The notes beneath the pieces are model-generated. The model searched no databases, had not been told where the DNA came from, and worked only from the letters and a program-made list of their open reading frames with translations. Position numbers and translations under genes: made by a program. Of a stretch of DNA of 64,000 nucleotides, positions 22,881-34,027 are shown piece after piece. This DNA is from Rutpela maculata (Eukaryota > Arthropoda > Insecta > Coleoptera > Cerambycidae), in assembly GCA_936432065.2 (NCBI GenBank), contig OW386292.2, positions 13,112,918 to 13,176,917 of the forward strand. The letters are read 5' to 3'. The stretch's first letter is position 1; every line of letters begins with the position of its first letter.

Positions 22881-23622
22881 TACAGGGTGTCCCACGACGA
22901 ACTGCAGCGATCGATATCTCGAGAAGCAGACATTGTAAAATTTTGAAAATTTGGTAGTAAACTAATGTCGATGAGGGCAACTCGGCTGAAATATTCTCAA
23001 GATGATGGCACTTCCGGTTATACCGGAAGTGGATGTCAACTTGCTTATTTTAAATTTTACACCCTATATATTATTACATTTTTGGATTCTACGCAAAATT
23101 CTAGGCCGATTTTATGTATCATGAATTTTACTTAAGTTTCTCCGTTTTTGACATATTTCATTTCAAAATATTTCAATTTTTATGTCAAAAATGACGTTTG
23201 CAGGCCCTAAAAGAATTATCAATTTTTCCTATAAGGAAGCCTTTATTATCTAATTTGGGTTGGATTCTTCGTTGAAAAAGACCTACTTTAATAGTGTTTT
23301 TATAATATTTTGATAAGTATTAATACAGAGTGTTCAAAAAATGAGAATAATAATGAAATTGAGAAAACTGTCAAAAATCAATTTTTTCAAATGGAAACCC
23401 CTAATTTTTATAATCTTATCTTATTTACCATTAAAAATAAGGGTAAGTTTGTGTATGGATGTCAGAAAATTTTTAGTTTTCGAAATATTGTCAATTCAAT
23501 ATTTTTATATGGGGATTTTGCTATGTATTTTAAGTTCAAATACTCTTAGTTGGCTGTGACAGCGTTGGGTGCTAAATAAATGTATGTAGCTGTCAGTTGT
23601 CATTTGACAAGTATTAATTATC

Positions 23623-23808
23623 ATGCCGGGGCGCTTAAATTATACGCACGAGGATTATTTAAATTTGTTTATAATCTATGGAGAATGTAACAAAGTTTTA
23701 TCAAGAACATGTGAAATATTTGGTAATAGATATCCAGAGAAACGAAAACCGTCTCCTAACAGTATCAAACGAATAATGGAGAATTTAAAAATTTTTTGGC
23801 ATAAGTAG
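23623..23808 (+). pseudogene. N-terminal HTH exon of a Tc1/mariner-type transposase (left arm)
   Basis: ATG 23623 opens MPGRLNYTHEDYLNLF, then CNKVLSRTCEIFGNRYPEKR and SIKRIMENLK. This fits the N-terminal helix-turn-helix of the same class as the transposase at 16825 (compare MRDMVNIYCQLNCN...RLQPDRRLF). The frame stops after about 61 residues, at the centre of the palindrome, so the DDE domain is absent. Upstream is a TTTGACA-type dyad (about 23600). Confidence 0.6.
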
Positions 23809-23856
23809 TTATACTGTTAGTACTTTATGTAAGACCCTTTTGTATCTAAGTTACAT

Positions 23857-24069
23857 TTATTTAATTATATTATGAATTGTTGCCTTAACGGTGCCAAATT
23901 TTTTAAAATTCTCCATTATTCGTTTAATACTGTTAGGAGACGGTTTTCGTTTCTCTGGATATCTATTACCAAATATTTCACATGTTCTTGATAAAACTTT
24001 GTTACATTCTCTATAGATTGAAAACAAATTTAAATAATCCTCGTGCGTATAATTTAAGCGCCCCGGCAT
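23857..24069 (-). pseudogene. N-terminal HTH exon of a Tc1/mariner-type transposase (right arm)
   Basis: Inverse copy of the 23623 exon with the same MPGRLNYTHEDYLNLF start and a slightly longer tail (KKFGTVKATIHN), which is the natural continuation before the DDE part. The two frames run towards each other. Few differences separate them, so the inverted duplication is fairly recent. Confidence 0.6.
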
Positions 24070-24785
24070 GATACTTTATACTTGTCAAATGGTAAGAGAC
24101 AGCTACATACATTCGTTTAGCACCCAACGCCGTCATAGCAAACTAAGAGTATTTGAACTTAAAATCCATAGCAAAATCCCCATACAAAAATACTGAATTG
24201 TCAATATTTCGAAAACTAAAAATTTTCGGAATAGACATGCATACACAAACTTACCCTTATTTTTAATGGTAAATAAGGTAAGATTATATAAATTGGGGGT
24301 TTCCATTTGAAAAAATTGATTTTTGACAGTTTTCTCAATTTCTTTTTTATTCTTATTTTTTTGAACACTCTGTATTAATACTTATCAAAATATTATAAAA
24401 TCACTATTAAAGTAGGTCTTTTTCAACAAAGAATCCAACCCAAATTAGATAATAAAGGCTTCCTTATAGGAAAAATTGATAATTCTTTTAGGGCCTGCAA
24501 ACGTCATTTTTGATATAAAAATTGAAATATGTCAAAAACGGAGAGATTTAGGTAAAATTCATGATACACAAAATCGGCCTAGAATTTTGCGTAGAATCCA
24601 AAAATGTAATAATATATAGTGTCCCGAATCATTAGATAAGCCAGAGTTTCCAAAGTTTTCTAGATATGTCTTAAATTTGGCATATACCAGAAACGGCAAA
24701 TTTTTCATAATTTGGCACTCTTCCATTACTTCCGGTTTCTCCGGTAATGACTCCAATTTTGAAGTTTTAAATGGAACACCCTGTA

Positions 24786-25234
24786 TATTTTTACATTTTT
24801 TGATTACGGAGACGATTTTAAGATATGACTGCGTAGTCTTAAAAGATTTTTACGACTACTTAATTTTTCAGGGCTATTTTTATTTTTGCACCTAGAATAA
24901 AGTGAATGCACTCAAATCAATCAAATGGACCAAAACAATAAGAGAAAAATTCGAATTGGTTTAGTAGCTACGACGAACCAAAATTTTCTAAATCACTAAT
25001 TTGTAATTATGACAACTTTTTCAAATGGCAACATCTTTTAGACACCTAGTAGTTAAATACTAATTTTCACGACAAATCCATTCGTACCTTCAAATCGAAA
25101 ATCGGTTTGATATTAACCCAAATACACAAGTAAGTTCAATGACAGTATCTTTGCCATTTTTTGAGATAATGAATTAAACGAAGCGTCATTTTGTAGCCAA
25201 ATAATTTCTCTACAGCCTTGATTTTAGTATTTTT
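24786..25234. other. Gene-poor stretch, nothing recognised
   Basis: No motif-bearing frame or repeat recognised between the palindromic element and repeat copy D. Confidence 0.45.
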
Positions 25235-25946
25235 ACTTCCACGTCCAGTGGAAGTATAGTAACGACAAAAAATTTTTTTAAAATTTTTGTTGTCCAAATA
25301 GGCTTAAAATGTCATGAAACGTCGAGATTTTAAGTTTGAGCGAAAAAAAAAATTCTGTCTGTCGGTCTGTCTGTCGGTCTGTCTGTCTGTCTGTAACTTT
25401 TTTTGTGCGCACGTTTTCTCTGGAACCGTTTAAGATATTGACTTGAAATTTGGTACATATTTGTACTTCAACGAGATCTAGAACTAGATTATATTTTCAT
25501 CTTGTTCCGTCGAAGGGTTGGGGGGTAAATTGGGGTAAATTTAGGCTAAATAGGTCAATCAAGCAGGTAAAATTCCATAAAATTGGTATTTAGTATATAC
25601 AAGAGAAGCTAAGGTCTCAAAAAAATTTTTGGCATTAGCCACCCCCATTGCCACCCCCCACCCCCTTATTAAAGGGGATGAAAAAAAATGTGATTTAGTG
25701 TACCTATGTACAGGAACCAGAAACCTCAAAATATTTTTTTACTTCATCCACCCCCCACTACCACCCCCCTATCACCACCCCCCACCCCACTACCGATGTG
25801 GGGTATCGTTTTATGGGTTTTTGGGGTAGAGGATTTCAAATATTTTATTATAGAAGTTATTTTCACACACAAAGTTTTTTTCATTTTGAGTGACTTTGAT
25901 AGAGAATCTGGACGTGGAAGTAGTGATTCCTTGGGCAGCGGTTTTT
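25235..25946 (+). mobile_element. Microsatellite-cored repeat, copy D (full length)
   Basis: The clearest complete copy: terminal hairpin ACTTCCAC...GTGGAAGT at 25235, (CTGT)n with CGGT interruptions at 25355-25395, conserved GATCTAGAACTAGATTATA block, C-rich ACCACCCCC tract, inverted 14-mer CTGGACGTGGAAGT at 25910, and GGGCAGCGG-T5 end. About 712 bp. Proline-rich open frames inside come from the CCACCCCC tract and are not genes. Confidence 0.85.
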
Positions 25947-28117
25947 CTTTTTATTGTGAAACAAAAAAAGGTGGACGGGTGTAAATAACGAAATTCTAAT
26001 TCTTTATTTTAGTATTAGTTTTAACTCTGTTATCTTAAAAGATACGGAAAAATTCATAAGAGCTTTTATCTTTCAGCGTAAAATTTGTAGTTGAACTAAA
26101 AAAAAAATTAAAACCGGGTCAGCGCCAGCGGTTGTGGAGATAGAGTGCACATCCGGTTTGGCATAAAAACCAATATGGCGGACTTCCTCCCACTTTCCGG
26201 GATGTCCACCTCATGGATTCCTGAACTACATATGTCCCAAATTAAGATTCTGGGTCCATGGGTCAATGAAATCCTTGTCAGGGGAAGGACTAATACAATT
26301 CCTGGCATATTTTTGCATTTTCTTGTGTAAAAAATACATCCAGAAACTTTGAAAAAAATATTCATATCTACAGGTAATGCCCTTTACATGTGTGATTAAG
26401 TTCAACTTGATATCTTTAACCGTTCCGGAAATAAATGGGGTTCCATTTTTACATTGTGATATAGGGAACTCAAAAAAGAGTCACCAATCCGTGAACGTAT
26501 ACCGATTTTGGGTACTCCACTGGTCACCATGAACTGAAAGTGCATAAATGTACTTATTATTATTTTAAGGAAGCCATCATAAACAAAACACAATAATGAG
26601 TAACGGCGAAAAAATTTCAGATTTTTAGAAAAATATCGGTATCTTATGAAATAAGAGAGATATTAAAAATTTGAGAAATTGGTTTTTTCTTCATAAACCA
26701 GTGATGCAGGTCAAAATAATATGAAAAAGTGGAATCTCGGTACCCAGTAAACACTAAGTCTAAGAAACGTTTTATATGCTGCAAAACCATACGTCAAAAT
26801 ACGGTAAATTTAAACGTTTATTATCATGACCAATGCCCACCTAACGCTCATAAATTGTATGTACTATACCTAGAAATGTAATTAAATTATGACATTTAAT
26901 AAACATTCACAAACACATTTTATAAGCTGTATTTAAGTAGAAAATTAGTGAAATTATGAAATATAATAACTTTTATAAATGCGTTTAATAAGGATTTCAC
27001 GGATATCTTTTTGTAAACATTGTATATGACATTTACATAAACTACCTATAAAGCGCGTGCGCAGTCCCCGCTACCAAAAATTATGCGAGCAAGTTATTTC
27101 CACATTAGGGATAATCGCAGAGGTGAGGCCTAGAGCTGGGCACTACTTCAGGTAAAAGTAGTAGTAGTTTATTACTTTATTTTACTTCAAATACCCGAAG
27201 AAACGAGTACTTGGTACTTGATACTTGCAGATATTTTAGAATAGTACTTAGTAGGATGTCCCTTATTTTTCGACTTTTATTTTTGTCTTGTCTCACTCCT
27301 TAAAAGGTTTATATTTGATATAAGAATAACACACTCAAAATTTCAGCCCCCTAGATGAACCCCTTCCCGTGCCGACGGGGGTGTAAAAAAACCCAAACTG
27401 GAATATTTTCAACTATATATTGAACTATTCTTTATAACTCCAAATGACTGTATAACTCCAAATGACTGGTATATAAATAAAGTAAAAGCAGTATCACCCC
27501 CCCGTGATTCATACCTACCCTTATCGTCACAGGTTTAAAAGTAAGTAAGAAATAATTTTTTATACAGTATTTATTGTTCGAAATCTTTAAAATATTTGCT
27601 TTTCTGTGCTCTTGTACACATTGCAATACAAATATTGTATTTGATTTTTATCCTTCGTTAGGAAACCATGGAAATCCTACCTTTCGGTAGTGTCGTTGAC
27701 AACTTTAAGCGACATTATTATTTCTCTTCCATTCGTATAAGAATCTTGCGTTCCCCATCTTTTCGGATCGTGATTTAAAAATTCCGAATCAGTATTGAAA
27801 CGAGCAAATAGATCCATGCTATTTTTTTAAATGGACGTGTCAATTGTTCTCCCTGATGAGTGAGAACAATTAGATACCAAATTCAGTAAAAAAAAAATAC
27901 TAACTTTCAGCCCTGATTTTTTGATAAGCAAGAAACATTTTTTTGGCATAGATTATTAATTAATACCCCGTCAATACCCAAATTTAGACTAGTTTCCTCC
28001 ACAGATTTATGAACTAGGAAATAGTGGCAAATGCCTCCATCAGGTCAAGAAGAAAAAAAATTAAATATGAAAATTTTATTTTTATTTTGTTCTGCATGGA
28101 AATTTTTGAAACGATTT
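25947..28117. other. Long gene-poor stretch; one hAT-like end
   Basis: No recognisable gene. A TAGAGCTGGGCACTACTTC motif at 27131 looks like the left terminus of a hAT element followed by (AGTAGT) and CAAATACCCGAAG sequence, but no right end was found. GTTCC.TTTAT..ATTG motifs around 26435-26460 recall Tc1/mariner-type MITE ends without a partner. Confidence 0.4.
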
Positions 28118-28411
28118 TTAAATTCTGTCGTGTAAACTAAGAAAACCAATTCTATTTAGCAACTGTCCATGTTCGAAGCCAACAGCGGGATATACATGAT
28201 CAATTTTGTATGAAACGAATTTTAGGTAGCGCCGTTGTATATTCTCTATGCAACTACAATATTTATTATAGCCTGGATTCCAAATAAGTGAGGCATATTC
28301 ATGTCTGGATTTAACAAATGAAGTATAAAGAAGATTTAATGAAGATAATGTCATCAAAACCACTTGAATTTCTAATCACAAAACCCAAACTTTTATAAGC
28401 AGAGAACAATA
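28118..28411 (-). pseudogene. LINE ORF2 distal fragment (downstream part of the 29.6-30.3 kb RT)
   Basis: The minus strand encodes GFVIRNSSGFDD (28360-28411) and then LNLLYTSFVKSRHEYASLIWNPGYNKY and IENIQRRYLKFV, the post-palm region of a LINE RT (the L-Y-x-S-x-V-x-S...E-Y-A-S-x-I-W motif). It continues the polymerase whose palm lies at 29632-30290; the two parts are separated by 1.2 kb of foreign sequence. Confidence 0.75.
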
Positions 28412-28699
28412 TTCTCACAGCCCCACAAAAAAAAAAGGTCGTGATCTGGATGATTGACCATGGTATTCCTATGTATTTTTTCGACGCTGAATCCGAATTC
28501 GATGTCAAAAAAATTCGAATACCCCCAAACTTTTGCGCCACAGCCAAAAACAACCCCGAAAATGGAGTATAACCGTCGCATATATCAGGATTCAATGAAT
28601 GGATGTAAATGAATGGTGAAATACGTGGGAAGGGGAAATATTTTATATTCAGCGGTCACCTTCCTGAATAGTGACTGGAAAACTACCCTTATAGTGTGC

Positions 28700-28985
28700 T
28701 GAAAACTCTCCCCGTACAAGCAAGAGTATATAAATGCCAATAAATCGAGAGAAATGTTAAAGTTTTTATTGTTTGGAACACAGTACATGAATCTGGAGTG
28801 ACTGAGTGCACCTCTCTTACTCGTGTCCCAATACCACCCCCACGAGGTGAAAACGACCCTTGTATAAAAATAAAGTACATGAATACCAATAGATCGCGGG
28901 AAATTTAGAAGTTTTCGCTGTTTCAATTCCAGAATATTTATTTTACCCGAAATCATCCCGAAAAAACTACCACTACATAGTAAAA
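28700..28985. repeat. Two diverged tandem units of about 150 bp
   Basis: ATAAATGCCAATAAATCGAGAGAAATGTTA (in pieces; starts about 28733) is echoed at about 28880 by ATGAATACCAATAGATCGCGGGAAA, each followed by a TTT.TTGTTT or TTTCGCTGTTT block and preceded by a GTATA(T/A)AA stretch. It lies inside the insert within the LINE. Confidence 0.5.
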
Positions 28986-29094
28986 TGTACGTGTGCTAAA
29001 AAATCGTGCATTTATTGCACGAAAAGGTTAATGCAGCTTGACTGAAGAATATGAGCATTTTTTTAATCTTTTTTTTCCCTTTTTGGCTCCCTAT

Positions 29095-29335
29095 TTGTTC
29101 TTCGTGTGTGTCTCTTTTTATAGACCAACAGTTGTCCGCCATCCAGAAGATTTGGGTGAATACAGTGAAGAGCAAAGCGAAGGCTTTCACCAGAATATTT
29201 CGGAGATGGAGAAGCGGTATCAAGGAAGATGGGATGTCCACATGATGGCCGACTACTGTTGGTCTATGAAAAGAGACACGCACGAAGAACAAAAAAGAGA
29301 GCCAGTGAAGAGATCATTTGAAAATGAGAAGAAAA
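29095..29335 (+). pseudogene. Transposon-associated protein fragment ('EEQ...RYQGRW' family) with inverted flanks
   Basis: The plus strand encodes EDLGEYSEEQSEGFHQ, then MEKRYQGRWDVHMMADYCWS and MKRDTHEEQKR, a C-terminal module I recall from many arthropod uncharacterized proteins of transposon origin. Its usual upstream part (H..FFP-N/DLG) is replaced: 29095-29133 (TTGTTCTTCGTG...AACAGT) is an inverse copy of the 3' end 29254-29294 (ACTGTTGGTC...GAAGAACAAA). The fragment is therefore flanked by its own end in opposite orientations, about 40 bp each. The function of this family is unknown to me. Confidence 0.6.
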
Positions 29336-29567
29336 AAGAAGATTTAATAATTCAATGTCATCAAAACCACTTGAATTTCTAATCACAAAACCCAAACATT
29401 TATAAGCAGTGAAAACAATATTTTCTATATACTACGGGAGCCCGCCCTAAGTGTCCGTGCACCCCCGGCCGCCATTTTGAAAGTACAGCCAGTTTTTTTT
29501 TTAGGACATGTCTTAAATTGTTCCTTAGGCTTTAATCTTTATAAAAAATATTATCCCCAAGGATCGC

Positions 29568-29586
29568 GGGGGGGGGGGGGGGGGGT
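29568..29586. repeat. Long G homopolymer
   Basis: A run of about 17-18 consecutive G residues interrupts the LINE RT at 29570-29586. It could form a quadruplex, and its length is unreliable in any assembly. Confidence 0.8.
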
Positions 29587-29631
29587 TGCACGTACAGCTA
29601 GGGAGGGCTTCCCGACTAATATGTTTGTTGA

Positions 29632-30290
29632 AATTTAGTTTCGAGTCGAATAGAACCCCCAAGTCATTGAACTCATCTGATCTATTTAATACGGTATCGT
29701 TCAACTCATAATCAAATAACAGTGGATTATTCTTCCTGCAGGAAGACAGAACGTTACATTTGTCGATGTTTAAAGGCAGATTATTTAGAAGACACCAGTC
29801 ATTAACATCATTTAAATTACTTTGGAGTGACACACAATCCTCGTGAGTATCAACAGTATAATACAATTTCATGTCATCAGCATATAGCAGGCAGTTGACA
29901 TCGGTACAAGTCACTAAATCATTAATAAATAAAATAAATAAAAAAGGCCCCAGTACTGAGCCTTGGGGCACTCCGAAAGTAGCTAGAAATTGATCAGACT
30001 TAAAGCCACGGTATTCTGCATATTGGCTCCTTCCAGTTAAAAAAGATGACAGCAGGGAAGTTAGAAAGTCCGAAAAACCGAGTACTTCAAGTTTATGTAG
30101 AAGAATGCCTTGGTCAAGTGTGTCAAAAGCTTTGGAAAAATCAGTATATATAACGTCAACTTGTTTGCCCGCATCGATAGCCCCAGAAATAAATTGTGTG
30201 ATAGTGAATAAATTTGTAACTGTTGACCTACCCTTTACAAAGCCATGTTGAGATATACTGATCTGCCCTCGAAATTAATTACAAAACATA
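29632..30290 (-). pseudogene. LINE reverse transcriptase core
   Basis: From about 30290 downward the minus strand reads HGFVKGRSTVTNL, VIYTDFSKAFDTLD (first catalytic Asp), FLTGRSQYAEYRG, then GVPQGSVLGPFLFILFINDL and LLYADDMKLY (the YADD site), with no stop to the point where sequence is lost after FNKHIS near 29632. This is the fingers and palm of a jockey- or CR1-like LINE. It is 5'-truncated (no endonuclease) and its distal part is displaced to 28118-28411. Confidence 0.88.
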
Positions 30291-31100
30291 ATATTGAAGG
30301 TGTACTTAATGAATTAGTAAATGGAGTTCGTAGTGAGACACCCTGTATATGATTTAATTGGCAGACTTCAATAGGCCGCCTGTAACCGTGTGGTTTGTAA
30401 TGTTCTCTAAAACAAAGTGCGGACAGCAGAGCCCAGCAGGTACTGCATGAACTACAAGCTTCACGCTGCGAAGATCCAAGTCGGCCTCGGATTCTATGTA
30501 AACCTAGATGTTATGGTTTTCTGATGACCATCATTTGTTACTTTCGGCGATTTTTAAAAGTCAAGCTGGCCGTCGTGAATCGTTTCGTCTGCTGTTTTAT
30601 AAATTGATGTTAATCCCATTTTTGTTTGGTCATTTTGCTCATTTTTCGCTTTTCAGACACCGTGATTGATTCGTAGCAAAGGGCTAGACCCGACAGGTCG
30701 TTTGAAGGGACGTGAATAATTTTCTTGGACCTGGAAAGAAAAATGTTTATGATGAATTATTGCTAGAAACGATTATTAGAATTTTATACAAGCACAACCG
30801 TGACTAAACTCGTGTGAGGATGAATATATGCTGAGGCTATCAAATTTTATGTAGAAACTACATATGAAGAAAGTGTCTTGGAATATAAATTTTACTAATG
30901 AAATTTGTACTTGGTGTCTCAAGAAATAGGCATTAAATCGGTCGTTGCGTCATGTAAAAATGCAATTTATATTTCAAAATTCAATTTTTGCTATTTTCTG
31001 CAACAAAGAAATACGAAATAGCTTGTAATAAAATTTCAAAAAAATTGGTATATACAAAAATATTGGTATTGTCTAAACGTTGGTTGTGGCATTTTCTTAA
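30291..31100. other. Gene-poor stretch, one MITE-like end
   Basis: GAGACACCCTGTATA at 30338-30352 is a CAGGGTG-type terminus without a partner. No gene is seen. Confidence 0.4.
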
Positions 31101-31465
31101 TTTTTCTCTATTCTTATTGGGATGCTCTGCCACATGTATTCTTCTAAACAATGTCTGAAATCTACAAAATAATACAATTAACCAGTATTTTACTGGAAAA
31201 TAACCTCTACGCCTGTGACTTTTATGTCAAAGGATCAGTTAGAGGGTGGTTTTGACAAATAATGAATAAGAACAAAAATATAAAAATGACGTATTTTGCT
31301 GACGTTTCGGAAAACGAATCTGTTTCCTTTCTCAAAGCGTATTATAATGTTTGTGGGCTGTGTATATTAAATACACAGCTTTAAGAATATATTTGTTATA
31401 TTCAGTATCCATAGATACTTACTGCTTACACAGAACTGTTGATATGTCTAATTGATAGTTTTATT

Positions 31466-33679
31466 TTAAACAATGTTGAGTTTGTTAAATTCTTCTTTTA
31501 ACATCGGCAGCCAGGTTGTGCAAACATCTACAGAACAATTCGACACGCATTTATCCTCATTCAATAGTATTATAGCCGCTTGTTTAATTTTTCTTTTCTT
31601 GCTATCTGTCTCTTTTGTTAAAATTTTTGCCGAGTCCCAGTTTATTCTATGTCCGTTCTCCCAAGCGTGTTCGCAAATCTTCGATTTCTGAATCTCATTT
31701 TTTCTAATGTAACCCTTGTGCTCACCCAATCTAACACTGAATGGTCTGGATGACTCACCCACATAATGTTTATTACACTCACACGGAATACTATAAATGC
31801 AGTTTTTTTAATTTTGCTCATGATTTAGCGGTTTTGTTTTTGTTAAAATAGATCTCAATGTATTGCCCGTTTGAAATATCGTCCTAATATCAAATCTATT
31901 GCCTATACGGCGTAGCTTTTCAGATAATCCGTGTACATAAGGAATTAACGTCGTGTACCGTTGTTCAGGTTTTTGTCGTACATGATTATTATTTTCTATA
32001 TATGTGAAAGTTCTATCAACAAAAGCTTCAGGGTATTGATTGTTTATAAGAACCTCTTTTATAAAGCGCTTCTCATTGTCTAATATTTCATCATTAGAAG
32101 AAATTATTTTGGCCCTATCATATAAACATTTTATGACACCCTTTTTAACATGCATCGACTGATTTGAGTTAAAATTCAAATACCTGTTGGTGTGTGTTGG
32201 TTTTCTATAAACGCTTGTTTCAACCATATTATTTACTCTTTTAATTAAAACATCTAAAAAGGGTAGTTCATTTCTATTTTCTACTTCTAATGTAAATTTA
32301 ATAGATGGTTCTTTATTATTTATATTTTCTAAAAAATTATCTAGCAAATCGACTCCGTGGGGCCAAATTGCAAATATATCGTCAACATATCTCCACCAGC
32401 TAACCGGTTTATATATACAATTTTGAATATGTTTCGTTTCAAAGTCCTCCATAAATATATTACTTAAAACTAGTGACAATGGAGACCCCATTGCCATACC
32501 AAAGTTTTGCTGATAGAAATCACCTTCAAACTGAAAGTAAGTCTTTTTTATACATAATGTTAGAAGTTCCATTATGCTATTAACAGTTAATTTAGTTCTA
32601 GCTTCCAAATTATTATCATTCAACAATTTACACTTGACTATTTCTAAAGTTTTATCTACTGGGACATTGGTAAAGAGGCTAACTACATCAAAACTAACCA
32701 TCAGATGGGTATCATGAATATTGTTTTCATAAATCTTTTCTATAAAGTGTCTACTATTTTTAATATATGAATCGGTGTTTCCAGATAATGGATTTAGAAT
32801 ATTAAGTAAGAATTTTGCCAAATTATGGCATGGCGAATTCATGGAACTAACAATGGGTCTTAAAGGAATATTTTGCTTATGTATTTTTGGCAAACCATAA
32901 AAATGAGGTGGCTTGCTATGATGCGGTGTGAGCTTACTTCGTTCAAAGTCATTAAATTTATTTTTATACTTGAATAGAGTTCTATATATTTTGCTCTCAA
33001 TTGATTTTGTGGGATCCTTGTTTAATTTTGAGTAAGGTCCTTCATTGATTAATGTCACGACTTTTGTATCATATACATTTTTCTCTATAACAACTGTGGC
33101 ATTACCTTTGTCTGCTGGTAAAATTTTAATATGTTCATCTCTTCTTAAGGAAGATATGGATTGTTTCTCTTCTGTACTTAAATTGTCTCTAATTTTACAT
33201 TGCTTTTCTAAAGCAATTTTTGCCCGTACGCGATATTCATTTGCATCATCTGTTGGCATGTTTTGAGCAGTTTTCTCTACAGCTGCTATTATATCAAATT
33301 TTGGGACAGATTTTGGGTTTATTGCAAAATTTAAACCTTTTGACAAGACAAGTTTATCTGAAATTGTTAAAACTCTATTTGACATATTAATGACAGTCTT
33401 GTCAATTAGAGGGTTATTGTTTATATTATGCAATTGCTTGGTCTGCTTCTCTCGTATTAGGTTCCTAAATTTGTTTATATGCGTGCCTTTTTGTGAACTA
33501 AAATGCTTGTCATAACTAAACCTGATATTCCGGCATATGTATTGAAAATCCTGTTCTACAACGTTGTTGTATAATTCGTTTTCTGTATTTATGATTTTCT
33601 TAATTATTTCTGCCTTTTGGTATCTATGGAACTGTATTCTTTCCCTAACCATGGATTTGCTAGCTTTAATCATGAGCAA
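31466..33679 (-). pseudogene. Penelope-type RT plus GIY-YIG endonuclease, one nonsense mutation
   Basis: A 623-codon frame (33679 to 31808) has the Penelope order: LSKGLNFA (about residue 113), ILPADKGNATVV (187), YGLPKIHK (258), PLRPIVSS (270), SFDVVSLFTNVP (330), FGMAMGSPLS (400), WWRYVDDIF (430), ELPFLDVLIKR (470) and VYRKPTHTNRYLNF. The catalytic YVDD is intact. It ends at TAA after HEQN. In the inverted copy (33669-34027) the same codon is TCA, and the frame continues SKNCIYSIPCECNKHYVGES...EHKGYIRK...CEHAWENGH, a GIY-YIG endonuclease with the CIY...YVGES pair. So the downstream frame at 31466-31807 is the natural C-terminus, cut off by one C-to-A change. The start lies at the arm boundary and may be truncated. 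Confidence 0.92.
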
Positions 33680-34027
33680 AATTCAAAAAACTGCATTTAT
33701 AGTATTCCGTGTGAGTGTAATAAACATTATGTGGGTGAGTCATCCGGACCATTCAGTGTTAGATTGGGTGAGCACAAGGGTTACATTAGAAAAAATGAGA
33801 TTCAGAAATCGAAGATTTGCGAACACGCTTGGGAGAACGGACATAGAATAAACTGGGACTCGGCAAAAATTTTAACAAAAGAGACAGATAGCAAGAAAAG
33901 AAAAATTAAAGAAGCGGCTATAATACTATTGAATGAGGATAAATGCGTGTCGAATTGTTCTGTAGATGTTTGCACAACCTGGCTGCCGATGTTAAAAGAA
34001 GAACTTAACAAACTCAACATTGTTTAA
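33669..34027 (+). pseudogene. Inverted duplicate of the GIY-YIG endonuclease domain
   Basis: The plus strand reads SKNCIYSIPCECNKHYVGES, FSVRLGEHKGYIRK, SKICEHAWENGHRINWD and ends ELNKLNIV-stop at 34027. It is the C-terminal domain of the neighbouring RT without its RT, preserved because it is part of the terminal inverted copy. An upstream ATG at 33617 is incidental. Confidence 0.85.

Larger units (their letters stand above)
22881..24785. mobile_element. Palindromic Tc1/mariner-like element with duplicated N-terminal exon
   Basis: Outer ends are TACAGGGTGTCCCA and TGGAACACCCTGTA with TA at each side. Inside, the left arm 23059-23805 and right arm 23890-24622 are inverse copies of about 740 bp around a spacer of roughly 80 bases. 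Shared blocks include CCTATAAGGAAGCCTTTATTA, TTGATAAGTATTAATACAGAGTG and the exon starting ATGCCGGGGCGCTTAAAT. The inner arm also carries its own ACACCCTATATATT end motif. No catalytic domain remains. Confidence 0.85.
28331..29420. repeat. Direct duplication of about 80 bp flanking an insert in the LINE
   Basis: TGTCATCAAAACCACTTGAA and the following TTTCTAATCACAAAACCCAAAC occur at about 28349-28391 and again at 29356-29398; overall similarity spans about 28331-28411 and 29338-29420. Both encode the LINE segment LGFVIRNSSGFDD. The approximately 930-bp segment between is unrelated to the LINE. The copy is far longer than a transposon target duplication, so template switching or unequal repair is more likely. 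Confidence 0.7.

Noticed and set aside
22881..24785. Treating the two MPGRLNY exons as two independent genes
   Set aside because: They lie on inverse arms of one palindromic element and lack catalytic domains.
31101..31825. Hammerhead ribozyme in the Penelope terminal copies
   Set aside because: Such ribozymes are known in these elements, and CTGACGTTTCGGAAAACG resembles part of a core, but the CUGANGA and matching GAAA/NUH arrangement could not be completed by eye.
33045..33266. Plus-strand frame within the Penelope RT (also 33564-33851, 33802-34020)
   Set aside because: These are shadows of the minus-strand RT or of the inverted endonuclease copy.
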